Positions 1 through 7,224 of a stretch of DNA of 15,564 bases are shown here, piece after piece (within the stretch, counting starts at the first letter, position 1; every line of letters starts with the position of its first letter). Position numbers and translations under genes: made by a program. The notes beneath the pieces are model-generated. The model searched no databases and was not told the origin of the DNA. It saw only the letters and a list, made by a program, of their open reading frames with translations. The stretch comes from Clostridia bacterium (GTDB lineage: Bacteria > Bacillota > Clostridia > Oscillospirales > Acutalibacteraceae), in contig JAFPBM010000140.1 in the NCBI GenBank assembly GCA_017424125.1, forward strand, positions 1 to 15,564, in the 5' to 3' direction.

Positions 1-263
1 TCACAATCGTAGTCGCCGTATATTGCTATTAATTTGTTTTCTTCTATTGCGGCATTTATAACCTCTGCCGCTTTTTCCATATCGGCATAGCAAAACGGGT
101 CTTCCAAAGTATCGTCACACGATAAAAAAGCGTCAAGTTCCACAGGGTCGTCATATCCGCGAACGGCGCAAATCAGCGACAAAAACGGGTCTATGCCACA
201 TTCTTCCGCAAGATTATTTACGAGTTCTTTTGATATTTTCGGCAGTATCCAACGTTTCACCAT
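1..263 (-). CDS. recJ: Single-stranded-DNA-specific exonuclease RecJ, N-terminal fragment (cut by window edge)
   Basis: RecJ is a 5'-3' single-strand DNA exonuclease of the DHH phosphoesterase family, acting in recombination and in excision after mismatch repair. Eighty-seven codons are visible before the left edge. They show the family's N-terminal pattern: the start MVKRWILP, then CGIDPFLSLICAVRG (residues 22-36), DAFLS (44-48), LEDPFCYADMEKAAEVI (53-69) and, at the end, IAIYGDYDC (79-87). The last is the beginning of the YGDYDxDG metal-binding motif I. The rest, including DHH, lies outside the window. The ATG at 261-263 is preceded by GAGGTGA (266-272). Spacing is slightly short, so the GTG one codon later could also serve. 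The gene has its own promoter (299-327) and is separated from the transketolase genes by a terminator. Identification is by motif recognition on a partial protein. Confidence 0.88.
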   Translation of the reverse strand, partial: MVKRWILPKISKELVNNLAEECGIDPFLSLICAVRGYDDPVELDAFLSCDDTLEDPFCYADMEKAAEVINAAIEENKLIAIYGDYDC

Positions 264-265
264 GC

Positions 266-272
266 TCACCTC
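266..272 (-). promoter_or_regulatory. Ribosome binding site of recJ
   Basis: On the minus strand GAGGTGA lies 2 bases upstream of the ATG at 261-263 (5 bases counted from GAGG). The spacing fits the GTG at codon 2 about equally well, so the start is certain only to within one codon. Confidence 0.6.
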
Positions 273-298
273 ACTTAAAAATACAAATATACTATTTT

Positions 299-327
299 AT
301 TATACTACTATAATAATAATATTTCAA
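299..327 (-). promoter_or_regulatory. Sigma-A type promoter driving recJ
   Basis: On the minus strand a -35 box TTGAAA (327-322) is followed after exactly 17 bases (321-305) by a perfect -10 box TATAAT (304-299). Surrounding DNA is strongly AT-rich. Transcription would start near 290-293, leaving a leader of about 30 bases before the recJ ATG, too short for a riboswitch. The -35 box begins two bases after the T-tract of the upstream terminator, so termination of one unit and initiation of the next are packed together. There is no TGn extended -10. Confidence 0.8.
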
Positions 328-328
328 G

Positions 329-358
329 AAAAAATGCACCTCCGAAGAGGTGCATTTT
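329..358 (-). terminator. Intrinsic terminator of the mutS-transketolase gene cluster
   Basis: The minus strand forms a 12-bp perfect stem: AAAATGCACCTC (358-347) pairs with GAGGTGCATTTT (342-331). The loop is TTCG (346-343), closed by C-G, which is the very stable cUUCGg tetraloop. The T-run continues to 329, giving six consecutive T. It lies 8 bases after the TAA of the second transketolase gene (367-369). On the plus strand the hairpin is followed by only TTTT, so it could act weakly in that direction too. Confidence 0.93.
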
Positions 359-366
359 AATATTGT

Positions 367-1311
367 TTATTTCTTTGAGATTGCTTTTTTGGCGGCGGCT
401 ACGATATCTTTTGCTTTGAGTGAGAATTCCTCAAGCAATGCGGTAGCAGGACCCGAGCAACCAAATACGTCGTTTACGCCGACGCGCACTACTGGAACGG
501 GACACTCCTCTGTTACAACCTCTGCCACAGCGCTACCCAAAGCACCGATAATATTGTGCTCCTCTGCGGTAACGATTGCGCCTGTTTCATTTGCCGCTTT
601 TACTATGATATCGCGGTCTATAGGTTTGATGGTGGGCATATTTACAATACGTGCGCTAATGCCTTCTGCTTTGAGCATTTCGTAAGCGTCAAGTGCTTCG
701 CCTACCATAAGACCTGTTGCGATTATTGTAACGTCGGTACCGTCTTTAAGTTCAATACCCTTACCAATTACAAACTTATAATCTTCATCGAAAAGCACCG
801 GAACGGCAAGTCTGCCGAAACGGATATAAACGGGGCCGTCATGCTCGAAAGCGGCGCGAACAGCGGCTTTTGCCTCTGTATCGTCTGCGGGGTTTATTAC
901 GGTCATACCGGGGATTGTACGCATAAGCGCCAAATCTTCACAACACTGGTGTGTTGCGCCGTCTTCGCCAACCGATATACCCGCGTGTGTTGCGCCGATT
1001 ATAACGTTTAAGTGAGGATAACCTATGGAGTTGCGCACCTGTTCAAATGCGCGGCCTGCCGCGAACATTGCAAAACTGCTGCAAACAACGCGTTTGCCTG
1101 TTGCTGCGATACCTGCGGCAATGCTTACCATATTCTGCTCTGCTATTCCGCAGTCATAATGTCTTTCGGGAAAAGCCTTTTTGAAAGTGCCTGTTTTAGT
1201 GGCGGCTGCAAGGTCTGCATCAAGTACCACGAAATCTTCACGCTCGTTACCGAGTTCTACAAGAACGTTACCAAACGAATCTCTTGTTGCAATCTTTTTA
1301 ACGTCTGCCAT
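367..1311 (-). CDS. Transketolase, C-terminal subunit
   Basis: This is the second half of a split, thiamine-diphosphate-dependent transketolase of the non-oxidative pentose phosphate pathway. It moves two-carbon ketol units between sugar phosphates in the cytoplasm. The 314 residues cover the pyrimidine-binding domain and the C-terminal domain. Visible motifs are DCGIAEQNM (53-61), whose Glu58 should be the residue that activates the cofactor's aminopyrimidine ring, and GEDGATHQ (115-122), the conserved loop of the domain. The ATG at 1309-1311 follows a strong GGGAGGGG (1319-1326) nine bases upstream. The N-terminal subunit gene ends 15 bases before, and the two products are expected to form one enzyme. 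Split transketolases are common in archaea and in Clostridia. A 1-deoxyxylulose-5-phosphate synthase half would be the main alternative, but length, motifs and the partner gene fit transketolase. Confidence 0.93.
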   Translation of the reverse strand: MADVKKIATRDSFGNVLVELGNEREDFVVLDADLAAATKTGTFKKAFPERHYDCGIAEQNMVSIAAGIAATGKRVVCSSFAMFAAGRAFEQVRNSIGYPHLNVIIGATHAGISVGEDGATHQCCEDLALMRTIPGMTVINPADDTEAKAAVRAAFEHDGPVYIRFGRLAVPVLFDEDYKFVIGKGIELKDGTDVTIIATGLMVGEALDAYEMLKAEGISARIVNMPTIKPIDRDIIVKAANETGAIVTAEEHNIIGALGSAVAEVVTEECPVPVVRVGVNDVFGCSGPATALLEEFSLKAKDIVAAAKKAISKK

Positions 1312-1326
1312 TGTCTTTCCCCTCCC

Positions 1327-2163
1327 TTAGTTCAAACCCGCAAGTGTGTCTGCGAGTTCTGCCATTGCCTGTGTGTACTGTTCTTCGTTGGGCGCACTTC
1401 CGTGCCAACCAACCTGGTTTTCCATAAACGAAACGCCCTTACCTTTTACGGTTTTTGCAATGATTGCATAGGGTTTATCAAAGGTACCTACCTTGGAAAA
1501 TGCCTCTTCAATTTGTTCGAAGTCGTTACCGTCAATTTCTACCGTTTCAAAGCCGAAAGCCTCAAATTTCTCAACAATCGGATATGGTGAGTTAACCTCT
1601 GCTACAGTGCCGTCAATCTGAAGATTGTTGTTATCTACAATTACGGTGAGGTTGTTTAGTTTTTTGTGAGCGGCAAACATTGCTGCCTCCCAAACCTGAC
1701 CTTCCTGAATTTCGCCATCGCCAAGCAAAGCGTAAACCTTGAAGTCATTACCAAAGTGTTTTGCCGAAAGTGCCATACCCGTAGCGGCGGAGATGCCCTG
1801 TCCGAGTGAACCACTTGACATATCAACGCCGGGTATCTTCTTCATATCGGGGTGGCCCTGCAAAATTGAACCGACTTTACGGAGAGTTTTAAGTAACTCA
1901 ACGTCAAAAAATCCTCTGTTTGCGAGGGTTGAATATAAAACGGGTGCCGCATGGCCTTTGGAAAGTACAAAGCGGTCTCTTGCTTCGTCTTTCGGGTTTT
2001 CAGGGTTTACGTTCATCTTTTTAAAATAGAGATAAGCCATTATATCGGCCGCCGAAAGCGAGCCGCCCGGATGTCCCGATTTTGCGTTATAGACACCCTC
2101 AATAATTCCCATTCTTATTTTGGTGGCTATACGCTGTAACTCTTTTAATTCTTCTTTTTTCAT
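1327..2163 (-). CDS. Transketolase, N-terminal subunit
   Basis: This is the diphosphate-binding half of a split transketolase. The 278 residues show the family pattern throughout: AKSGHPGGSLSAADI (27-41) with His31, FVLSKGHAAPVLY (65-77) with His71, LQGHPD (101-106) with His104, SSGSLGQGISAATGMA (116-131), and the thiamine diphosphate/Mg2+ motif running from GDG (148-150) to NN (178-179). The C-terminal TVKGKGVSFMEN (238-249) is also typical. The start codon overlaps the stop of the HAD gene by four bases (ATGA, 2160-2163), pointing to translational coupling. AAAGGA lies about ten bases upstream. With the C-terminal subunit gene 15 bases downstream it forms the last two genes of the cluster. 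It supplies the link between glycolysis and pentose synthesis. Confidence 0.94.
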   Translation of the reverse strand: MKKEELKELQRIATKIRMGIIEGVYNAKSGHPGGSLSAADIMAYLYFKKMNVNPENPKDEARDRFVLSKGHAAPVLYSTLANRGFFDVELLKTLRKVGSILQGHPDMKKIPGVDMSSGSLGQGISAATGMALSAKHFGNDFKVYALLGDGEIQEGQVWEAAMFAAHKKLNNLTVIVDNNNLQIDGTVAEVNSPYPIVEKFEAFGFETVEIDGNDFEQIEEAFSKVGTFDKPYAIIAKTVKGKGVSFMENQVGWHGSAPNEEQYTQAMAELADTLAGLN

Positions 2164-3002
2164 TTGCTTTGTTTCCTTTCCCTCAAGTATTCTATAAATT
2201 TATACAAAGCCCCGTCCTTTACGCTACACGATATAAAGTCGGCGCTTTTTGCAACATCGTTTGGTGCTTCTGCCGTAACGGCGCTTACACCTCCCGCTTT
2301 CAGTAGCGGTATATCATTATAATAGTCGCCTATACAAAAAACATTTTCACGTTTTATTCCAAAAAGTTCCATATACCAAGAAACAGCAGTGCCTTTGTTT
2401 GCGCCGTTTGGCACAACTTCTACGTAATTATGTATGCCGTCTGCAAGATACGCGTTGGTAAAGGTTAGTTGTTCCTTGCGTATACCTTTCGACTGCAAAT
2501 AATCCCTAAAATCCTGTTGTGCCCCGTCTATATCAAAAGTGAAAAGCACCTTATTCCATTCACGGATTAGCACCTCGTCGTCCGACAGTTTTATTGGATA
2601 CAGGTTTTCGTAGAGATTGTGAAGTTCGATTTCACGCGTTATATTGAAATCAACGAGTTTATCGCCTATATGTACCTCTACACCAACGTAATGCGGCAGA
2701 TTTTTTATTACTTCCCACAGGATTTTTTTGGTATCTTCGTCTATGCCTATGCTACGGAGCACCTGCTTTTTTTCGTAATCGTAAAGCACGGTGCCGTTGG
2801 TTAATGCAAGGGGTGCGTTGGTCTTGGTTTTTGACAAAACTTCTGCGATTCCATCAGCGCATCTGCCTGTGGCAAAGGTGAACATTCCGCCCTCTTTTAT
2901 TATAATTTCTGCGGCTTCTATATTTTTTTGCGGTATAAACTGCGAATTTACAAACGTACCGTCAACGTCGCTTATAAACAGGCAGCCGTCAAAAATACCC
3001 AC
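2160..3002 (-). CDS. Cof-type HAD-IIB family phosphatase
   Basis: A cytoplasmic haloacid dehalogenase superfamily hydrolase of the Cof (IIB cap) type, 280 residues, the usual family size. Motif I is SDVDGT (11-16), with Asp12 as the expected nucleophile and Asp14 as acid/base. Motif II is in TFATGR (42-47). The conserved lysine is Lys203 in GANKGTAV. Motif IV is GDYYND (225-230). The cap lies roughly between residues 85 and 195. The start is GTG (3000-3002), overlapping the TAG of the upstream pseudouridine synthase by one base, with GAGG about ten bases upstream. Its stop overlaps the transketolase start. Enzymes of this class dephosphorylate sugar phosphates, nucleotides or cofactor intermediates. 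The neighbouring transketolase genes hint at a sugar phosphate, but the substrate cannot be read from the sequence. Confidence 0.9.
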   Translation of the reverse strand: MGIFDGCLFISDVDGTFVNSQFIPQKNIEAAEIIIKEGGMFTFATGRCADGIAEVLSKTKTNAPLALTNGTVLYDYEKKQVLRSIGIDEDTKKILWEVIKNLPHYVGVEVHIGDKLVDFNITREIELHNLYENLYPIKLSDDEVLIREWNKVLFTFDIDGAQQDFRDYLQSKGIRKEQLTFTNAYLADGIHNYVEVVPNGANKGTAVSWYMELFGIKRENVFCIGDYYNDIPLLKAGGVSAVTAEAPNDVAKSADFISCSVKDGALYKFIEYLRERKQSK

Positions 3003-3916
3003 TATTTTTCTACCTCTTCTAAAAACTTTGTGAAATAATCGGGAAGACTGCTTTCAAACTCCATATACTCTTTGGTTTTAGGATGGATAAATCCAAGACA
3101 CTTTGCGTGTAAGCACTGTCCAAAAAGTATACCCTTACCCGCTGCCTTTTTAGGACCGTAGACCGTGTCACCCGCTACGGGGTGACCGATATGTGCCATA
3201 TGGACGCGGATTTGGTGAGTTCTTCCCGTTTTAAGACGCAGTCGCACGTGGGTGAAAGCACCAAAACGTGCTATTACCTCATACTCTGTGACCGCCTCTT
3301 TTGAATTTTTATAAATAACCGCCATTTGTTTACGCTTTACCGGATGGCGACCTATGGGCGCGTCTATAACGCCGCTATCCTCTTTTATATTTCCGTGGAC
3401 AACCGCCTCGTATATACGCGTAAAACTATGGTCTTTAATCTGTTCAGCCAAAAAATTATGCGCCGCATCATTCTTTGCAACCATTAAAAGACCGCTTGTG
3501 TCTTTATCTATTCGGTGCAAGATACCCGGTCTTGTAACGCCGTTTATGCCCGAAAGGCTATCACCGCAATGGTACAAAAGCGCATTTACAAGCGTACCCT
3601 CGTAATTTCCCGCGGCGGGATGGACGACCATATCTTTCGGCTTGTTGACAACCAGCATACAGTCGTCTTCATATACAACGTCAAGCGGGATATCTTCCGC
3701 CTTAGTTTCGAGCATTACGGGGTCGGGCAGGGTGACGCTGACACAGTCACCCATACGCAACTTATAATTTTTGCTGACAGTTTTACCGCCTACGGTAACA
3801 AAACCGTCTGCCAAGAGTGACGCGGCGCGAGAACGCGTGATTTCGGCATTTTGTGCCAAAAACACGTCTATTCTCTCCTGTCCGTCACCCTGGTAATTGA
3901 AACTTTTTTCGGTCAT
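3002..3916 (-). CDS. rluD: RluA/RluD-family 23S rRNA pseudouridine synthase
   Basis: Converts specific uridines of 23S rRNA to pseudouridine. The 304-residue protein has an N-terminal S4 RNA-binding domain (about 14-64, from RIDVFLAQ to DCVSVTLP) and a catalytic domain with VVNKPKDMVVHP (89-100) and HRIDKDTSGLL (134-144). Asp137 is the catalytic aspartate. RLKTGRTHQIRVHMAHIGHP further on is also a hallmark. The frame stays open upstream to 4021, but that part would lie inside lspA. The ATG at 3914-3916 gives the usual N-terminus and overlaps the lspA stop by one base (TAATG), with AAAGGC as a weak binding site. The pairing with lspA is common in Bacillota, where the equivalent is called ylyB. 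Exact target uridines cannot be assigned from sequence, so the symbol is a family-level label. Confidence 0.92.
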   Translation of the reverse strand: MTEKSFNYQGDGQERIDVFLAQNAEITRSRAASLLADGFVTVGGKTVSKNYKLRMGDCVSVTLPDPVMLETKAEDIPLDVVYEDDCMLVVNKPKDMVVHPAAGNYEGTLVNALLYHCGDSLSGINGVTRPGILHRIDKDTSGLLMVAKNDAAHNFLAEQIKDHSFTRIYEAVVHGNIKEDSGVIDAPIGRHPVKRKQMAVIYKNSKEAVTEYEVIARFGAFTHVRLRLKTGRTHQIRVHMAHIGHPVAGDTVYGPKKAAGKGILFGQCLHAKCLGFIHPKTKEYMEFESSLPDYFTKFLEEVEK

Positions 3917-4413
3917 TATTCTGCCTTTTGCTTTGCTTCGATACTGTTTACTTTTCTTGCTGAGAGTATATCCATAACAAGATGGATAATAAGCAGTCCT
4001 GCACCGATGCAAACAGCACAATCGGCAATGTTGAAAATTGGGAAATCAATAAACTGCAGTCTTATAAAGTCAACCACATTGCCGTCGCGGAAAATGCGGT
4101 CAATCATATTTCCTAGTCCGCCGCTTAAAATAAGGCAGATTGCAAAGAACAAAAGTTTATGTTTTTTGCCTGACCTTATCAAGAGCGCAATACATATAAG
4201 CATTGCGACGGCGGTAAGTGAGAGAAGCATCCAGGTGTGACCCTGCATAAATCCCCAGGCACCGCCTTTATTATGAATATAGGTAAAATCAAACAGTCCG
4301 TCTATTGCGGGTTTGGTTTCGGCAAGCGCAAAATTTGCCACAACGTAATGTTTTGAGAGTTGGTCGGCCGCCAAGAAAAGAGCCGCCGCAACTATTGCAA
4401 GAACGTATACCAA
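3916..4413 (-). CDS. lspA: Lipoprotein signal peptidase (signal peptidase II)
   Basis: LspA is the inner-membrane aspartyl protease that removes signal peptides from diacylglyceryl-modified prolipoproteins. The 165 residues contain four hydrophobic segments (about 2-16, 59-79, 87-104 and 127-148) and all family motifs: DQLSK with Asp17, YIHNKGGAWG (45-54), GGLGNMIDRIFRDGNVVDF (98-116) and FNIAD (127-131). By alignment with the family the catalytic pair is Asp115 and Asp131. The start is TTG (4411-4413): GGAGGG lies seven bases upstream and no ATG exists at a suitable place. The gene sits 19 bases after ileS and overlaps the pseudouridine synthase by one base, the classical ileS-lspA-rluD order. 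The C-terminal tail is short and charged. Confidence 0.95.
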   Translation of the reverse strand: MVYVLAIVAAALFLAADQLSKHYVVANFALAETKPAIDGLFDFTYIHNKGGAWGFMQGHTWMLLSLTAVAMLICIALLIRSGKKHKLLFFAICLILSGGLGNMIDRIFRDGNVVDFIRLQFIDFPIFNIADCAVCIGAGLLIIHLVMDILSARKVNSIEAKQKAE

Positions 4414-4420
4414 ATCTTAA

Positions 4421-4426
4421 CCCTCC
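4421..4426 (-). promoter_or_regulatory. Ribosome binding site fixing the TTG start of lspA
   Basis: GGAGGG on the minus strand, seven bases upstream of TTG at 4411-4413. It decides the start because no ATG precedes the conserved DQLSK motif. Confidence 0.75.
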
Positions 4427-4432
4427 AAAAAA

Positions 4433-7213
4433 TTATAAACTTTTGATAACAGCGGCACAACGGGCGCAAAGAGTTTTATGTTCGCCGTCTTTACCTACTG
4501 TTTCGGAATATGACCAACAACGCTCACACTTTTCACCCTCGGCGTGTGCGGCGGTTATGCCGATACCGAGATCGCCTGTGAAGGCACCGCCCTCACCTTC
4601 AATTAGTGTTACGTTTGATACGATAAATACCGACTTGAGAAGCGGTAATACGCCCTCTAAGAAGGCATATTCCTCACCCTTTGCATAGAGTGTAACCGAA
4701 GCGTCAAGCGATGCGCCGATTACCTTTTCTGCACGTGCGGTTTCAAGAACCTTTTTAACGTCCTCACGCAGTGCGAAAATCTTGGACCAACGTGCCATAA
4801 ATGCTTCGTCGTCCACACCCTTGGCTGTGGGCATATCGTTGAAGATTACGTTTCTTGTATCGCAACTTGAATCGTGCGGCATAAACTGCCAAATCTCGTC
4901 TGACGTGAACGCAAGTATGGGAGATACAAGACGTGTAAGTGTATCGAGTATGCGATACATTGCGGTCTGTGCGGCGCGACGGCTTACGCTGTCTGCCTTG
5001 TCAACGTAAAGTCTGTCTTTGAGTACGTCAAGATAGAAGTTTGACATATCCAAAACGCAGAAGTTATGAATTGCGTGGAAGATAAGGTGATATTCGAAGT
5101 TATCGTATGCTTTGCGGCACTCTGCTACCAAATTATCGAGTTTATAGAGCGCGAAACGGTCGATTTCTTCAAACTTATCGTCGGTTACACAGTCGGTATT
5201 GGGGTCGAAATCCGAAATACAACCGAGAATGAAACGTGCGGTGTTACGGATTTTACGGTAAACTTCCGACAACTGTTTTAAGATTTCGGGTGATACGCGG
5301 ATGTCGGCGTGGTAATCCGACGATGCAACCCACAGACGCAGAATATCGGCGCCGTACTGTTTTACAATATCATCAGGAATTATTACGTTACCGATGGATT
5401 TGGACATCTTTTTGCCCTCACCGTCAACAACCCAACCGTGTGTTACAACGGTCTTATAAGGTGCTACACCGCGTGTTGCAACAGAGGTTAAAAGTGAAGA
5501 TTGGAACCAACCTCTGTACTGGTCGGCGCCCTCTAAATACAAATCTGCGGGAGCCTCAAGATAGTCACGTGTTTCCAAAACGGCGGCGTGTGAAGAGCCC
5601 GAATCGAACCAAACGTCCATAATATCGGTTTCTTTTGTAAATTCTTTGCATCCGCACTCGCACACTGTGCCCTCGGGCAAAAGTTCTTCTGCTGTGTGGG
5701 TGTACCAAGCGTTAGCGCCCTCTTTTCTAAAGATATCGGCAACCTTTTTGATGCTCTCGGGGCTTATTACCTCTTTACCGCAATCCTTGCAGTAGAAAAT
5801 CGGAATCGGAACGCCCCATACACGCTGACGTGAAATACACCAGTCACTACGGTCGCGCACCATACCCTTAATTCTGCCCTCTCCCCAAGCGGGTACCCAA
5901 TTTACTGTTTCAATTGCCTTAACGGCATCATCTACGAAATCGGAAATTGAGCAGAACCACTGTTCTGTCGCTCTATAAAGAATGGGCGATTTACAACGCC
6001 AGCAATGCGGATATTGGTGGATAATCTTTTTAAGTGCAAACAAGTAATTATTTGCGTCAAGCCATTTTGCAATCTCTTTATTTGCTTCGTCGGTTGTAAG
6101 ACCTGCAAACTGACCTGCGTTTTCTGTAAACACGCCCTTTGCGTCAACCGTTACAACAATCGGAAGTTCCTCATAATTGCGGCAAACCTCAAAGTCGTCG
6201 GTACCGTAGCCCGGTGCGGTATGAACGCAACCTGTACCGCTTTCAAGCGTTACGTGGTCGCCCACGATTACAAGTGAATCCCTGTCAACAAAGGGATGAC
6301 GGGCACGGATATATTCAAGTTCTGCGCCTTTTACGGTGCCGAGAAGTTCATATTCCTCTATCTCTGCGGCGGCAAAGGTATCCTTTGCGAGTTCCTCTGC
6401 CATAACGTAATATTCGCCGTTTGCTAAAAATACGCCGTATTCATAATCAGGTCCAACGCAGATAGCAACGTTTCCCGGAAGTGTCCAGGTTGTTGTGGTC
6501 CAGATTACGAAATAGGTCTTAGAAAGGTCTGCACCGAGTGCAGACAAAACGCCCTTATCGTCCAAAACGGGAAATTTAACGTAGATTGAATAACAGGGGT
6601 CCTCTGCATACTCGATTTCAGCCTCTGCCAATGCGGTTTGACATTCGGGGCACCAATAAACAGGCTTTAAGCCTTTGTAGATGTAGCCCTTATTTGCCAT
6701 CTCGCCAAATACTTCGACCTGTTTTGCAACATAGTCGTTTGAGAGTGTCATATACGGGTTATCCCATTCGCCCAAAACGCCAAGGCGCTCAAACTGATGA
6801 CGCTGTTCTTCTGCGTATTTGAGTGCGAATTCGTGACATATTTTGCGAAGTTCCAATTCGGAAATGCGCTCACTTGATTTCATACCTGCGGCTTTACGTG
6901 CCTTGAGTTCGGTGGGAAGACCGTGCATATCGTAGCCCGGTACGTAAGGCGCTTTGTAGCCCGTCATATTCTTATAGCGAACAACGAAATCCTTCAGAGA
7001 TTTATTAAGCGCGGTACCCATATGGATTATGCCGTTTGCATAGGGAGGGCCGTCGTGCAGAATATAAAGCGGTTTTCCCTCGTTATGCTTCATAAGTTCT
7101 TCATAACAATTGTTGTCATTCCATGCTTTGAGCGCTTCGGGTTCCCTCTGCGGCAGACCTGCACGCATAGGAAATTCGGTTTTCGGTAAATTAAGGGTGT
7201 TGTTGTAATCCAT
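4433..7213 (-). CDS. ileS: Isoleucyl-tRNA synthetase
   Basis: Class I aminoacyl-tRNA synthetase charging tRNA-Ile, 926 residues, a normal bacterial length. The ATP-binding HIGH motif is present as HMGT (64-67) in DGPPYANGIIHMGTALNKS, so the second His is Thr. KMSKS is intact at 602-606 after GWVVDGEGK. The CP1 editing domain that removes mischarged valine shows the Thr-rich WTTTTWTLPGN (238-248) and GTGCVHTAPGYGTDDF (326-341). Cysteine pairs occur at 188/191 (CPEC), 404/407 (CWRC), 475/478 and 518/520/522. The C-terminal zinc finger has cysteines at 896, 899, 916 and 919. The ATG (7211-7213) has AGGAG eight bases upstream overlapping the divIVA stop. Only 11 bases separate it from divIVA, so there is no room for the T-box leader that often precedes ileS in Bacillota. 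Confidence 0.97.
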   Translation of the reverse strand: MDYNNTLNLPKTEFPMRAGLPQREPEALKAWNDNNCYEELMKHNEGKPLYILHDGPPYANGIIHMGTALNKSLKDFVVRYKNMTGYKAPYVPGYDMHGLPTELKARKAAGMKSSERISELELRKICHEFALKYAEEQRHQFERLGVLGEWDNPYMTLSNDYVAKQVEVFGEMANKGYIYKGLKPVYWCPECQTALAEAEIEYAEDPCYSIYVKFPVLDDKGVLSALGADLSKTYFVIWTTTTWTLPGNVAICVGPDYEYGVFLANGEYYVMAEELAKDTFAAAEIEEYELLGTVKGAELEYIRARHPFVDRDSLVIVGDHVTLESGTGCVHTAPGYGTDDFEVCRNYEELPIVVTVDAKGVFTENAGQFAGLTTDEANKEIAKWLDANNYLFALKKIIHQYPHCWRCKSPILYRATEQWFCSISDFVDDAVKAIETVNWVPAWGEGRIKGMVRDRSDWCISRQRVWGVPIPIFYCKDCGKEVISPESIKKVADIFRKEGANAWYTHTAEELLPEGTVCECGCKEFTKETDIMDVWFDSGSSHAAVLETRDYLEAPADLYLEGADQYRGWFQSSLLTSVATRGVAPYKTVVTHGWVVDGEGKKMSKSIGNVIIPDDIVKQYGADILRLWVASSDYHADIRVSPEILKQLSEVYRKIRNTARFILGCISDFDPNTDCVTDDKFEEIDRFALYKLDNLVAECRKAYDNFEYHLIFHAIHNFCVLDMSNFYLDVLKDRLYVDKADSVSRRAAQTAMYRILDTLTRLVSPILAFTSDEIWQFMPHDSSCDTRNVIFNDMPTAKGVDDEAFMARWSKIFALREDVKKVLETARAEKVIGASLDASVTLYAKGEEYAFLEGVLPLLKSVFIVSNVTLIEGEGGAFTGDLGIGITAAHAEGEKCERCWSYSETVGKDGEHKTLCARCAAVIKSL

Positions 7214-7224
7214 TTGGGGTTCTC

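Noticed and set aside
1012..1590. Plus-strand open frame of 192 codons opposite the transketolase genes
   Set aside because: It spans the junction of two well-supported minus-strand genes, is cysteine-rich in a random-looking way and matches no family I recognise.
3917..4021. Longer version of the pseudouridine synthase with 35 extra residues
   Set aside because: The extension is an out-of-frame reading of the lspA 3' end. The ATG overlapping the lspA stop gives the standard S4-domain start.
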